A model generated the notes under the pieces. It was given only the letters and a program-made list of their open reading frames with translations, was not told where the DNA came from and did not search any database. From Onchocerca volvulus (lineage: Eukaryota; Nematoda; Chromadorea; Rhabditida; Onchocercidae): DNA of 64,000 bases. The stretch spans positions 9,349,459-9,413,458 of the forward strand of contig HG738137.1 in assembly GCA_000499405.2 (NCBI GenBank). Reading direction: 5' to 3'. The translations under genes were made by a program, and so were the position numbers. Numbering within the stretch: position 1 is the stretch's first letter; each line of letters begins with the position of its first letter. Positions 13,501 through 28,617 of the stretch are shown piece after piece.

Positions 13501-16113
13501 TCCTAAAATACATTCCGGAATTTGAATTTTTTCAAATACTGAAATCATGATCTATTAATGATAAATTGAAACCAGGATTACAAAAAAATATTACAAATGA
13601 TGTAAGTTATATTTACTTCGGCATCTTCCCATGGACCAACACGATCTTGGGTGGCTACTCGAAACCTTTTACCAATGGCAGTGAGAGCTGTTTTTTGATT
13701 CACTATGCCATCATCGTTGCATAATGCCAACATCGCAGTCACACATCCTGAAAAAATACTCCACATTTATAAATTCAAAAATTATAGCAAAATTAATAAA
13801 AATAAGAATTCATATATATTTTTAGTACGTTAGTGCGGAAAAGGCGATCAATCCAATGGATGCATTTTACCTTTCCAAAAGTGATCACCGGATCGACACC
13901 TGATCATATGTTCCATAATGCATTGATCATTCATCGATGTTAATGCTTTGATGATATACATAAATGGCAAATAGAATAATTCACGTCGGTACTGAAACAA
14001 TATTTTCAATTTTTTATAGAAAAACTAGTTTAAAATTGAAGTCAAACGAATACAGCAAAACAAATTCAGATAAATTAATTAAACTAAACCATATATATCG
14101 ATTAAATATATTAAAATAACTTCCAGAAAAATTCAAAATTTTGATGCATAATCTTTAGCAATCTTTTAATTCATTAATTGTAAAGTATAAAAAAATCCGC
14201 GAGTAAATCAAATGAAAAAAATACATCTTTTCGTTTCTGTTACACAATATCACTTCTTTCTCAACTAAGTAAGCTATTCATTTATTAAATATTATGCTAA
14301 ATAATAATTATTATATTTTATTAGAATTCATTTCAATTGAAATTCACTGCAGGGTATTGAAATGTGAAATGATAAGTAGATAAAATCCAAATTTTATCAT
14401 TTTCAAAGCAACTAAGACCGTTGAAAAGCAAGCTCATTAAATTGAATGATTAAAAGTTGATTTTACCTGTAAAGCAATAACAACAGTACCACTCTCGAGA
14501 TAATGAAGAGTCATCATAGCAGCCGAATAATTTCCGCGGACACATCGCATCATCATTCCAAATTGTGTAAATAAAGGTCCTTTTTCACGAAATGAACGTC
14601 TAACTATTCCTATCGGATAATTACGACGATTTGCAACCAAAAGACGTATTACCTATTTATTTGAAAAATTCGATTAGAAAGTAGAAAAATGATTCACAGA
14701 CTTCAAGTTATTAAAAACGACCTTCTTTGATATCGACAAATTTTATCTTTTACTAGAAAATCTGATCAGAATCTGATTAAAAAGAAGAAAATTTGTTGAT
14801 TTATGGATGGAAATTAATGGAATAATGATGACAAAATCTAGTCGTAATAATCCTTTAATGGAAATTAATTAAAACCAAGATAAAATGCTTGAAAAATTCA
14901 TTTCATGCTATACCTTTTCACTTCCTTTACAAATAAAATAACCGCCTTTTTCAGTTCCTTCTTCACCATGCGCCACTAACTGTTCTCTTGTTAAGCAACG
15001 CAAATGGCATCTGTTTGATTTTAACATTATGGGAATCTGAAATATACTTAATTGACACCAAAATAGACATATGTCTATAATTATTTTGACTACTTACCAA
15101 TAAAACAAAATTACATATCTATAATCATTTAATCAATTTAATCATTAATTCAATAAATCAAAGCCAACTATCATCTATTAAACAACAATGAAACTTAATA
15201 AGTTTTAAGGTCATTCCCCATTTCGACATGTTTCTGATGTATAATCGAAAACATGAGAAAGATTTATTTGCCACTCACAACGATGAATTATGTATGCTTT
15301 TAAATCTAAACTGGTGAATAAAACACCTTAAAATGTGAATTACATCAAAATAAACATGTCACACGATAAAGTTGCAAAAAAATCTCCTACTAACCTCACC
15401 AATAATAACTTCACAATAATCCATCTTAGCGCCATTTAACCGTATTTCTACGCCTACTTTTAATGGCCCCCTATAGGTTAAGCCACGTTGCCTGCATTCT
15501 GAAGGAAATAATTTTAGCGAATCAACCATAGAAGAACCCTGCAAGAAAAAGATTATGGAAGATTTCATTAAATTTCATTACCACGACTGTTTTCTTCCCC
15601 CTTGCTTACTGTATCGATTCTATTGTTCAAATCAATTTGTTTTATCCATTTGCTAATTAAAAGCAATGTACATTAAGAAATCATGAATTCACAATTTAAA
15701 ATCTGAGTTGAATGGATTCTAGTTTTCTAATCGTTTCTAAGCAATAGAGCAATTTATTTTAGTACCACTCTGATACGACAGACTTAAACCATATAACTAA
15801 AGGATTCCCATAAATAAATTTTATGAATTTGAGGGACCGCATTTACAACTAAGAATTAAAGTTTAGAATCAAAACGCACTTGTTTCACTTCAATCATTGG
15901 GTAACCAAGCTGAGCACCGGTATAACGTAATTCCACAGCTTCTCCAGTTGGAAGTCGGAATTTCTCGGCTGGTACATCTAAAGCAGCCAAGTGTATTCCC
16001 TGCTCAGCCAAATAATCGAATGATTCCACATGATAAGAAGCAATATCACAATCCATTAGTTTATACCGATGACAACTGCATTTATATTCCGAATCGAAGA
16101 ACACGACAATACC
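7590..16113 (-). CDS. rpoa-2: DNA-directed RNA polymerase I second-largest subunit (RPA2/RPA135)
   Basis: Second-largest subunit of the nucleolar polymerase that makes pre-rRNA; it builds much of the active-site cleft. Twenty exons (high to low): 16113-15880, 15538-15395, 15036-14914, 14652-14467, 13991-13871, 13747-13617, 13502-13222, 13124-12948, 12664-12418, 12119-11861, 11586-11345, 11160-11058, 10974-10890, 10607-10352, 10147-9964, 9656-9578, 9384-9276, 8682-8485, 8362-8234, 7760-7590. They total 3459 nt (1152 residues), close to the human POLR1B length, with phase kept throughout. Signature blocks include [56 protein letters not shown] and [13 protein letters not shown]. The C-terminal zinc site shows CARCG in the penultimate exon and CLLC in the last, then [13 protein letters not shown]. 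Intron 9964/9656 has a GC donor, and the exon starting at 12119 has no AG acceptor. The true start is unresolved: the first listed exon begins after an acceptor, and an ATG frame at 17062 may be exon 1. Confidence 0.96.
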
Positions 16114-17078
16114 CTAAAAAATGCAAATGATTTACGCTTAGTGCCAGCTTCTTAAACTTAAATATTGAAAATACTAAATTAGTAACTATGAGCTTAAACT
16201 GAGATTACAGAACTCTGAATTAGAATCAAATCAATTCGACAAACCAGGCGCCTCGCTCTATAATTCTTCTACTCTATTTTGTGTACATCACATCGCGGAA
16301 AAAAATTTTATCCAACAGTTTACTCAAATTTAGATTGGGGCATAATCTAATGTCAAGTTTGACTGATAGGCAGATATTAGATAAGTTCGTGGTTCGTCAA
16401 TTACGCGGTAAACCATGTAGCAGACTCTCCAATAAACTCCCCAACAACGCATTTCTTATCACTTTTTTGTAGTTATGTAAATCCCGTCTCCTGTTCATTC
16501 CCAAAGTTCCTAGAACTAATTGAAAGAAATAATCTAAAGTGTCTCTTTCATTTAATCCGATATACAAATTATTCTATCATTCTACTAAGAGTTAAAACCT
16601 GATTAAACTAACAGAAACTGAAGCTATTATATTTACATGAAAGAAATGTTCTTATCGGTTTAATTACCACTTCGTATGAATACATACAGCTATGAACAAG
16701 CTTATCATATCATTCATCAGATATGCTTTATTAAACCAGTAAAAGTATAAATATGAGGAAATTTCCAAATCAGAATCTTAGTTATATGTCGAAACAACCA
16801 TCTTTATCTTCCGAATATAATTCATGTTTTAAAAATGAACAAACATATTAATAGCCCAAGTTTACTAAAGTCAACTGGAGATCTTAAAAATATGACAGAA
16901 TAAAATGCTAAAACTAGTTTTTAATGAAAAGAAAACATGTACAACGAAATTGTTTCAACAGAAAATAAGCGTAAAAAAAAAGAATGAAATATCCTGAAAA
17001 AAAGTGTCATCCAGTTCTCTGACATCTCGCGGTTTGCTTCCAACGTACTTCCTGTCAGACATAGTAAACCCAAAAGTT
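16114..17078. other. Region between RPA2 exons and CFIm25; possible RPA2 first exon and an unexplained GC-richer block
   Basis: No complete gene was found. On the minus strand an ATG at 17062 opens MSDRKYVGSKPRDVRELDD, which resembles the start of RPA2/Rpa135 proteins in character, but I cannot fix its donor. Around 16290-16490 a GC-richer block has coding-like frames on both strands: plus strand DRQILDKFVVRQLRGKPCS, minus strand YKKVIRNALLGSLLESLLHG. Neither is placed in a gene. The rest is AT-rich and probably intron 1 or spacer. Confidence 0.4.
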
Positions 17079-18895
<1,817 letters not shown>

Positions 18896-19572
18896 TTTGC
18901 TAAAACCACATATTTTATTTTAAGCCAATAACATGTATTCTATTCACAAATATCAATTCAGAATTTAAATTTTGGTCTCATAGTCTGACAAGCGAAAATA
19001 AATGAAAAGAATCCTAATGTAAGTGAGAATAAAGATGTAAAGATTCTAGTAAATTTTAAGATTTGCAATTTAAGAACGAATACTTGCCCCACCAACTAGA
19101 ACAAATGAAATTTAAAAATATTTAATCTAAAACCTGACTGGACAAAAAAGTTCGAGAAATCACCATCACCAAACTACTAATCCCTCGAATTCTGAGGAAT
19201 GAATTAACATTTCCAAAGTCCATCTGTTGCATGCAACATTTTGCGAAATATACTATCCTCGATCTCATCCACTATAGAAATCATATCTCTGATCTAATTG
19301 CAGTGGCCTGTTGTTAACATCTTTTCGTAGGAAGGATTTTTCGTAAGAATTTTATAAAGTTTTAATAAAATTAAAAAACTGATAAGATGAATTAACTAAT
19401 TGTGAAAATGATATGTAGTATTTTCTATGAATTTTTATTATTCTATTACTCATTTAAAATATATTCAAATTTACCATATGGTATTTTAAATCATTATTGT
19501 ATCATAATTAAGTAAGAATTATTTAGCTGAATTCGTTCCAACTTTTTTTTTTGAAATAAATTTAAATTTCAG
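18896..19572. promoter_or_regulatory. Shared upstream region of CFIm25 (-) and cereblon (+)
   Basis: About 680 bp separates two divergent start codons, so the promoters of both genes should lie here. I see no coding exon and no clear TATA element that stands out from the AT-rich background. The cereblon ATG at 19573 directly follows a TTTCAG acceptor (19567-19572). This fits spliced-leader trans-splicing or a 5' UTR intron. Confidence 0.45.
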
Positions 19573-22500
19573 ATGAATAATAACTTGCAAAACGTTGATG
19601 ATGAAAATGATAGCATCCACGAAGATGACACAGAATCAGAAAGTACACAAAGTAGTGAAGATGATGAAAGAGAACGGAGACCTTTCGATGTTACATTACC
19701 GCCAACGCATCAGTACTTACGATTAAATGGTGCGCTTTTTGAATTTAATTTTACCGTATAGCTAAAATTAAGTTTAATTGTGTTTTAAATTGTGATAAAT
19801 TTATCGTACGCTTGTCTAAATACACGTATTGACTAATTAATATCATGATAAACAACAACTCAATCATTAGATAATTTAACGAAATGATTAATACTACTAA
19901 AATGTCGTTAGCTTATTTTAAGAAATTGACAAATAATCATATCAGCATGAAGTTTTTATTTATGCCCAAAGAAAATAACTTACGTTAAAGGATTGAACAG
20001 TTTTGATAATATCTCTTCAAAATGAGCTTTAGAAACGATTGATTAAAAGCGAAATTAAATTGACAGCTGTAGTTTTGATAATATCTCTTCAAAATGAGCT
20101 TTAGAAACGATTGATTAAAAGCGAAATTAAATTGACAGCTGTATATTCATAGTTACAATTGTCTTTTAATTCAAATATTTAACGTGTTTCTATTGATATC
20201 AGTAATTGAATCGGTTAAACTTCACCTTCTTTTCTTTATGGTTAATTGGTGAGCTTTTTTTTTAAAATTTTGATCAAAAACTGATAAAATAGTGATAGGA
20301 GCTTTTTTATAAGTTTTGCATTGAATCAATGATGATAATTAATGTGATTTTAAAGTTATCTTTACCATTGTTTCTTGGTTATTGAAATAAATGCATGAAC
20401 TCTTGAATATTATAGGAAATGATGATTTGCCGCATGGTTTCAAAATGGAAGATGCTGGAAAAGTGATAACAGTATCGATCTTGGAAATGCCAATTGTTTT
20501 GCTACCTACGCAGTTGCTCCCATTCCATACTGATTATCCGTTACTTGTTTCACAGCTTCGGCAAGCAGCACGAGAAAATGAATATATAGCATTAAAACCG
20601 AGATTAGATAGCTTTGACACGAGTATTGCAACATTAATTCAGGTTTACACATAACTTTTGAAAATAAGAATAGTAAAAAGGCTTTATACGTTTGATTTTC
20701 GATTAATCAGAGACAAATATTGGCTGAAAATGATTAAGCATTACGCTGAAACGGATACTCATTAGTTCATTTGTTCTGCTTATTTTGACATTGTTTCTAA
20801 GCATAAAATGAAACTTCGCTTTGATTAAAAATATTTTAGCCAAACAATTGAATTGGAATTTGATATCAGTTAGATATGTTTAAAGAGTGCATTTACTAAT
20901 CAGGTTCGAAGCTTGCAAGAAAATGATGGTGGAATATCTGTACAAGCAGTGGGCCGTCAACGTTGTAGAATACTTAATCGACGATCCGCCATTAATGGGT
21001 ATCTTTGCGGTCACAATTGTCCTACAAATTAAGTTGCAAAATTAAGCTTTAGAAACCGAAATAGGTTTGCAAATATTTAATATTTCAGAATGCCATATGG
21101 TGATGTAGAGGTTCTGGAAGAAAGAGAGTTACCAGCTTTTTCCCACGTCTTAATGCCCGTCTCATTTGCGCATTTGCGACCGACAAAAGTAAGCTGGTTT
21201 TTTGATTTTTAAGTAAAAAATAAACTTACTTGTTAGTTATATTCCTTCACTTTTGACAAACGATTTAAAATCGAAATTTTTTCTGTTGTTATTCTTCAAT
21301 TTTTGACCTGAAGTATGACTGTGGAGTAATAGATTGAGAAAGACTGAATGAAGAATTTTGATGGAACGGTGATAAAGATAGAGAAAAATATAGTTATAAA
21401 TTCTTTATTATTACCTCCAACACTTTTTAATAATGAAATGATATTCGGTTTTTTAATTCTATTAGAACAAACTAATCAAAAATAATTAAGCATTAAGTTT
21501 ATCACGTGCTAAAAGTAAAAGTTTTTTCAGAGTTTACGGTTTTTCGCAGCAATGACATCACATTCATATCACGCTTTGAAGATATCATTGACAGTAATGT
21601 TTTTGCTTTCTATATACTTACATTTTCGACTTCTATATAATTATCTAATACATAATTATATATTGATTCATTTTTTCAACACTTCCAGCTATTTGCTAAC
21701 TGCGAAAATAAGTAATGAAAAATTTGTATTGTAGAAGAGATAAATGTATTGTAGAATGTATTGTAGGTGTAATGTATTGTAATATATTGTACTGTATTGT
21801 ATTGTAAAAGTTTTTGATTTTTAGAAGCATTATATCGACGAAATTGCCAAGTGGCTTTATGGTTGGCATGTATATGAAAAAGTTAAACGTGTTCTTTCTC
21901 AGGTTTTTTTTTTCTTTTCTTTTTCAATTCGATGATACTATGAATGTTGAAAAAATTGATATGTAGAACTTTCGTGCTGAGATTTATTGAACTGAGAAAT
22001 GCAAGTTTACAGACAAATGGTACATTCTGCTTGAAAATAGTTTTTATAAAGAATTCAGCAAAATATATCGATAAATAGAACTTCTAGTATTTTTAATTTA
22101 GGGACCAACAGCATTGAGCTATTGGGTAGCTGCAAATCTACCAATTGATATGGAAATGCGCTTGCGCTTATTGGATGAACCATGCACAGATAGAAGATTG
22201 AAGGATGAATATGGCATCATTAATCGTGTAAATTATTTCTTGTTTCTAATCTTGCGAATAGGTTGTTAGTTAAAATGGTAATCAAATAGTATTAAATTTT
22301 TTGCATAAACTATAATATATTCAGTTTAATCGATGGGATAAGTTTATGATAGACGTCATATCTTTCATCATATATTTCTATTGATAACGCTGTGAATTAA
22401 TAACAAAGATATTGGTGGATACTTGATCTCATGTTGAATTTTGGAATGGAAATGATAAAAAATTTCTTCAGAAGAAAACATTTTCTTTCTTTTTCGGATT

Positions 22501-23798
22501 TTTGATATCCCTTTATTTCTTTCCAAATTATTCAGAAATGAATCAAGTCCATAAGTTTACATTAAGGAGGAAAGATAGAAAAAGCTGAGCCAGAAAGTTA
22601 AATGAAGCTTGCTTTCGAATTTTTTTACTAGCCATAAGATACATAGAAGTAAATGTGTTTAAAATAAAATTTTCCTGATTTGATTTTTATAGAATCAATG
22701 TTTTGTAGTTTGTGCATTTCAATTTGCCAAGTTATAAATAAAGCTAAGTGAATTAAATGGAATGTACATTCGGTAGTTGGCGACATGTCCTTTCTTTTTC
22801 TTTTTCTGAAAGATTAATTACAGACCATGTTCAGCATTCTATTACGTTCCGTTCAGAATAAGATCATGCTACAAATAGTCGTTTCTTGCAGATCGATGTC
22901 ATTGTTTGCAAGAATTGTGGCACCTTGCTTTGTAATATGTCACAAATGATTAGCGTATCAACGGAGGGAAACAGTGCACATTATGTTAATCCAGGTGGAT
23001 ATTTAAATCATTACAGTAATGATTATTTGCCAGATAATATTGCAAATTATTCAACAAAATTGGTTTCGAAATTCATTGATTAGTCTTTTTTTTTTATTTT
23101 AGTAAAATTTAGACTTGAAATTATTATAATGTAGAGTATATTGAAAACTGATTTTATTTATTTATTTTTTTTAAATTTAACTGTCATTTTTCAGTAAATT
23201 TTTTAGTGCTTCAATATTTGTCAAATTCAGCTTAAAAAGCATATTTTTAGGTGGTTATGTGCATGATTTATTTACTGTATCAGAAGTGATTTCGACAATA
23301 GCACGTGGGCCACCGTCAGCCGAATGTTCCTGGTTTCCGGGGTTATATATTAAGACATTTCTTGTTAATAGAAAGAATAATTTTAAATGATAGCTGATCA
23401 CGATTTTATGATATCTAAAAGTTTATGTTATATTTCAATTATCAATTTTCAGCTTCAAAATTACGAATTTATCATACGTTAATCTATCAGCATTGTATTA
23501 TTTTATATTGCTTGAGATGTTCCACATTTCAACATTATACCATTCGTTCGATAACATCGGAAAATAAAGGGAAGATAATATATGAAGTACTTGGCTAAAT
23601 TAAAACTAAAATTCCAGTTATAAGTGGACTATTCACGAATGCTCACATTGTGGGCAGCATATTGGTTGGCGTTTTACGAGTTCAGATTTGTCACCAAGCT
23701 CGTTTTTCGGTTTGACGCGACGTTCAATTCGACCTGCTGATTCACGCCGTCCAATCACTTCCACTATCCAACGTATTGAACAATTAGCTATTATCTGA
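19573..23798 (+). CDS. crbn: Cereblon: CRL4 substrate receptor with Lon-N and CULT domains
   Basis: Cereblon is the substrate-recognition subunit of the DDB1-CUL4 ubiquitin ligase. Nine exons (19573-19729, 20416-20642, 20904-20998, 21089-21188, 21825-21902, 22102-22227, 22892-22994, 23251-23341, 23618-23798) give 1158 nt, 385 residues (human 442), with all phases closed. The N-terminus is acidic (about 1-36). A Lon-N-like domain follows (about 55-260), including FDVTLPPTHQYL, VLLPTQLLPF, AVGRQRCRIL and SYWVAANLPIDMEMRLRLL. The CULT domain (about 263-370) has zinc cysteines C268, C271, C334 and C337 and the three pocket tryptophans W323, W329 and W343, within ECSWFPG, YKWTI and GWRF. The residue aligned to human His378 is Cys321, and Ile331 aligns with human Val388. 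The start follows an acceptor directly. Reading through the donor at 22995 would give a truncated product ending before the pocket. Confidence 0.95.
19999..20142. repeat. Two identical 72-bp tandem copies in cereblon intron 1
   Basis: Positions 19999-20070 and 20071-20142 are identical base for base. The unit starts AGTTTTGATAATATCTC and ends TTGACAGCTGT. Perfect identity in AT-rich intron sequence points to a recent duplication, or an assembly artefact. Confidence 0.9.
21725..21808 (+). repeat. Degenerate TGTATTGTA-type short repeat in a cereblon intron
   Basis: The motif TGTATTGTA or close variants recur at least six times with varying spacers, just upstream of the exon that starts at 21825. 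The array is imperfect, so it is old or slippage-prone simple sequence. Confidence 0.7.
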
Positions 23799-26362
23799 AG
23801 TTATTTTCAAAATTTAGACAAAATTCTCTCAAACTTCACGGCGAATTTAATGATTTTAGAATGGTGCTTATTAACTAGCTTAATGTATAGAAGAATGGAA
23901 AAGTAATAAAGCTTAGTTGTTAACTATTAATTTTCCTGATTCTTTGCTAGTGTTATATATTATTATCTTTATAATCTGCCAATCGAACTTGTAGATTATA
24001 TAGAAATTATAAGATAATAGAAATATGGATTAAATGCATAAACTCTTTGGCAAATTTTCTCCCCGAAATAGGTTTAGTTCACATATTTTTCATACCAAAA
24101 AAAAAAAAGAAAAAAACAAACAAGAAAATAGTTTCACAAGATCAATGAGCGATTTTGTCCGATGCATATTTGCACAGAATGCGCGAATTGTTGAGAATTA
24201 AGATTTTCAGTAAATGAAGAACATTTGACTTGGTAATTTTTTGAATTCTTTCTTTTCAAACTGCAATTTCTTTCACAGGAGTTCGAGTGGCTGAGCAACA
24301 ATACAACATTTGATACATGATGTGTTCTTGTACATAAACAATGGGGAAAATATAAGGAAACTTCAGACAATTGTTCTTTCAAATTCTTTTCGCATACTTT
24401 CTCTTCTAAGTCTTTTACATGTGAATCTCTTTCACATACTCTTCTCCAAGACTTTCTGTTGTAACAATGAAGGTATTTAGATTGGCCGTTACCTTCAAAT
24501 TCCGGCAGGACATATTTGATTTCAGTTTTTGTTTTTCTATCTTTTTCAGAATTAGAATCTCTTTTGTTACTTGATGTTTCATTTTAGTTTTATTTCTTTT
24601 CTGTAAGTTCTTTATATGATGACAGTTCCTTAAGATAATTTATTTTTTGCATACCAAATTATTTTGCATATTTAATCCCAAAGAACCCACTCTTGGTACA
24701 TTAAATATCTTTTTGATAAGAACTATTGTTCTTTCCTTTCTTGGTCATTATTCTTCTCTAAAATGTAGAATTTGCGTATTCTAATGCAAAAATGTTCTCC
24801 CAATTCTTTTTATTACTTAATTCTCAGAAATTTCTTTCTCTCTTAACTTTCTCCCTGATCTACTTCCTCACTGATAAGATTTCAGAAAGATTAACATTAT
24901 GTACAACGTTTTTGAACATTATGGACACTAAATGCAACAGCAAGCTGGACCGTACTATGAATGGGAGAAAACAAAATAGTATTTTAAGCTAAAAGAAAAA
25001 AGAAAAGATCTTTATCCAGTTTTAATCTTTATTCCAGTAGGAAAGTATATTTGGGAAATCATGAGGAAAAAAAGCTTATCGAATTTTCTTTTTTTTTTTC
25101 TTCAATGAGATCTAATTCAGGATTGTTTCAAACTAAATTCTTAATTAAAAAATTTTTTAGATTAATCCATGGTTTTATTGTTTGGTTGGCTTAAAATACT
25201 GCTTCATTTCCTTTCATTCAAAGTATTTTTTTTTTTCATCTAATGTTCATGTTAGTGATTGGGTGTTAATTTTTCTGGTATCTTATCAGCGAAAAAAAAA
25301 AGTGCTGAGGAAAAGTTGAGGGAAAAAATTTGTGAGAATTAATAAAGAGGATTGGAAAAATATTCTTCGTATTAGAATAAGCAAATTTTACATCTCAAAA
25401 AAATAATGGAAGGAAAAAGCAACTAAGTGGTCAAACATATGATATTTTGTCAAAAAGATTTAATGGAATAGGTTTTGGAATAGATACAAGATGAATTCAT
25501 AATTGAATTCAATTCATATGTTTGTGAGAGCAGCGTTATCCCTGTAATTTGAAAATATTGTGTAATTTATTTATTATTGCATAATTTATTTACAATGTTC
25601 GAGTTTTTCAATTTTTAGAATTAAAAAATGTAGCATTTAGCATTTATGCTCCGTTCATTATCTTTCATTGTTTATATCACAATATGAAATATGCTTTGTA
25701 CATGAAGAGATGTGCTTAATAAACATTTAGTTCATTGAATACAGTACCATTTTTACATATCTAATTAAGTCAGTATTTTCGCCCATTACTGATCGAAGAC
25801 TACATTAAAATGTCAAATTTAGATTGCTTTTTAAAATATTGATTTAAAGTTAGTTTCCTATTAATTAGTTTTCTATATAACGACTTCTTTCCACACTAAC
25901 TCTCCTTTTGTTTTCGAAATGAATGTTAAATAACATCATCAGCATAAGCAATAGGTATTTTTTCAGTATGAAGATAAATAAAATACCATATAATGCCTCC
26001 ATATTTGTTTCATGAATTATCTTCCTGTGATCGTAATTAATGAAATATTCTTTAGCAACGGATTGGCTAAAGACGGAAATAAGGAAAAGGGTATTATTTG
26101 TATTCAACAGCTTTACAGTTCATGATTTATGAGTTTTTTTTTTTCAACTACTAGCATATAATGCCTCATATCTTACATCAGATTTCTCGGATATTTGTTA
26201 TTGCACATCTTCTTTAAACTTCGAATAAAAGTGTTTGTTGTTCGTGACAGATCTTGAAAAAATCCAATTTGATAATATGTATTTACATATATATTGCACT
26301 TAGAAATGAACAAATCAAGTTGCAATACATGAAATATTAGACAACTATACAACTGCTAACCG
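23799..26362. other. Intergenic between convergent cereblon and J-protein genes, no gene recognised
   Basis: This 2.6-kb AT-rich spacer lies between the 3' ends of two convergent genes. Open frames here are short and lack conserved blocks. T-rich and A-rich homopolymers are frequent, for example near 24099 and 25090. I see no RNA gene or transposon ends. Confidence 0.5.
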
Positions 26363-28617
26363 CTAGTAACATATTGTCTGTGTGGTAATCATATTACCCG
26401 TTTTTTTCGTCACCGTTTGACATCTTTGTCCTATAAATTTACTTTTTTATTTAAATAAAATTACAAAAAAATACATTGATTGAACAGTCAGCTCAAAAAA
26501 GGAGAATAATTTCAATAGTTTTCAAATGTTTAGCCATACGGGAAAAATGAGCTTTATCTGCTCAGACAAACATTAAATATATCAACTTTTTATACTGAAA
26601 ACCGAATTCATATTTGCCAGAATAATATCTTTTTTTTTTTTTCAATTGTACGATAAAGTCTCCTTTTTCTAAGCCGCTCAGCTTTAGATTATTTTTCTCT
26701 TATCTCGGGAATTAGATAAAACAGATTCCAATCAAACTGTTAAAAAAATACCTCCTTGATTTGTTTCTTTCATGTAAACTGAGGCTGGATTTGAATGGAA
26801 ACTTCCGAAATATGTATCACCAAATCCATCGAGATTGCCCGCACTTCCAAAATCACCGAATGATGAAAAAATATCGAAATCTTCCCAAAGATCATCAAAT
26901 AAACTGTGACCTCGAGTTTTTTGCCAATGAGCATCTTGATAACCTCTTCGGTGAATATTCATACCTAGAATAGTTGCAGTGCTAATGAACACAAAACAAA
27001 AACTCCAAATATATTGTATTTTAATCTAGCAGTTAAAAATACACACAAAATAATCATGCGAAAAATTAATCAAAATTAGGTAGCAAACCAAATTTGACTC
27101 TATGATACTATCAATACAATATATTCATTCTCAGGAAATTCTATTATATGGCAAGTTTCTACACCGGCATTTTATAAAATTTGTATTACCCACTGGAAGT
27201 ATAAACTATAATGGATTACTTGAAATGCGAAACTTCATTGGATTCACTTTAAAAATTATTTCTAGATTTCGAAAACACCGTAAAAGATAAATGATTTTTG
27301 TGACAAATAATCATACTTTCTCGAAATTCACGCGTGAAAGCATCAAAATCAAAATTCTGCGCATGCTGTTGCTGCTGAGACCAACCACCCATATCATAGT
27401 TCCGTCGTTTTTGTTCATCAGCGAGTACTTCATATGCTAAAATACTGCCGCAATAATTTGAGAAAAAAATCAAAAAACTCAAAATAAAATTATTAAATAG
27501 TCAAGGAAGAAGAATGGGAATTGTTTTAGCAATTCATACAATATCAATCCATAGTTTAACTAAAGAACCGTGCCACAAGATTGTAAAACTAAGACTAAGA
27601 CGACTGTTGAACTATTGTTATCAGTCCGTCACTTTTTCTTTCACTATGATTGACTGAGAAATGCTTCAACAATTCTTTTGTTCGGCAAATGATTCAATTA
27701 ATAATAGGATTCTATATTTCACGTACTTGAATTATTGGACAAATTATACATAATTTCACATATTTTTGAAATAACGAAATAAATAAGACATTAATAATAA
27801 CAGCAAATAATTAAAGATGAATCATCAAAATTTTCAAATAATTCTGAGAAATTGACATTAAATCCGTGAATATATGCGCCCTACTCATCCCTATGAATAC
27901 AAAAGAAAAATAAAAAAAAAACTTTATATTAAAGGAAAAATTTCCCTATTCTTTCCAATATATACATAAAACGTGCAACATAGTCGAAGTATCGTAAATA
28001 TTTAATCAGTAACATTTTGAGGTTAAGAAAAATTTTAAAAAAGTGGATCTAAAAACTTAACTGGATTATAGCAAAAATTAAAATTATCTCAGAACATTCC
28101 AAATATCTACATCAATCATATGAAGCTACAAAGACTCAATAAAATCAAACTTGAAAATTCAGTAAATGAAGCATAATGAAATGAAGTGAAACCCATAAGT
28201 AAAACTAGATATGGGATGAAATATGAAATAAGGCACAAATGTTCAATTAGCTTGATCAAGAATTATCTCAAAATAGGCAAAGTCCAAAAAAAAAAAAAAA
28301 GTTAGATTCCAATTTTCATTAAATTAAAAGTACTAAAATTTAATTAAATATGATATGATGGTGATGATTAGAGAAAAACAGATACCTTCCGCAATTTCTC
28401 GAAATTTTTCCTGTGCATTAGGATCGCTGTTCCGATCCGGATGATATTTAAGGGCTAAATTCCGGAATGCTTTCTTGATTTGTGCTGTTGACGCGTCAGA
28501 TTTAACACCTAACACGTCGTAGTAATTTCTTTTTGCAGCGTCAACAAATAATGTAAACAACTGCACAATGAATGCAATATCTATCAATCGCATCCTGGTT
28601 ACACGCCAAATTAACAT
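26363..28617 (-). CDS. ER-targeted DnaJ protein, DNAJB9/ERdj4-like
   Basis: A J-domain co-chaperone of the ER HSP70 (BiP) that helps misfolded proteins toward degradation. Four exons (28617-28386, 27436-27317, 26964-26752, 26430-26363) give 633 nt, 210 residues (human DNAJB9 223), all in phase. The N-terminus is a signal peptide or anchor (about 9-28, [18 protein letters not shown]). The J domain follows (about 31-95) with [25 protein letters not shown] and the HPD triad at 59-61, then [14 protein letters not shown]. The middle is Gln, Phe and Asp rich, including [18 protein letters not shown], the counterpart of the LFDDMFEDM region. The tail ([14 protein letters not shown], with Cys192 and Cys209) matches the cysteine-bounded DNAJB9 C-terminus, which identifies the subfamily. 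The gene diverges from the SLC25A42-like gene. Confidence 0.9.
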
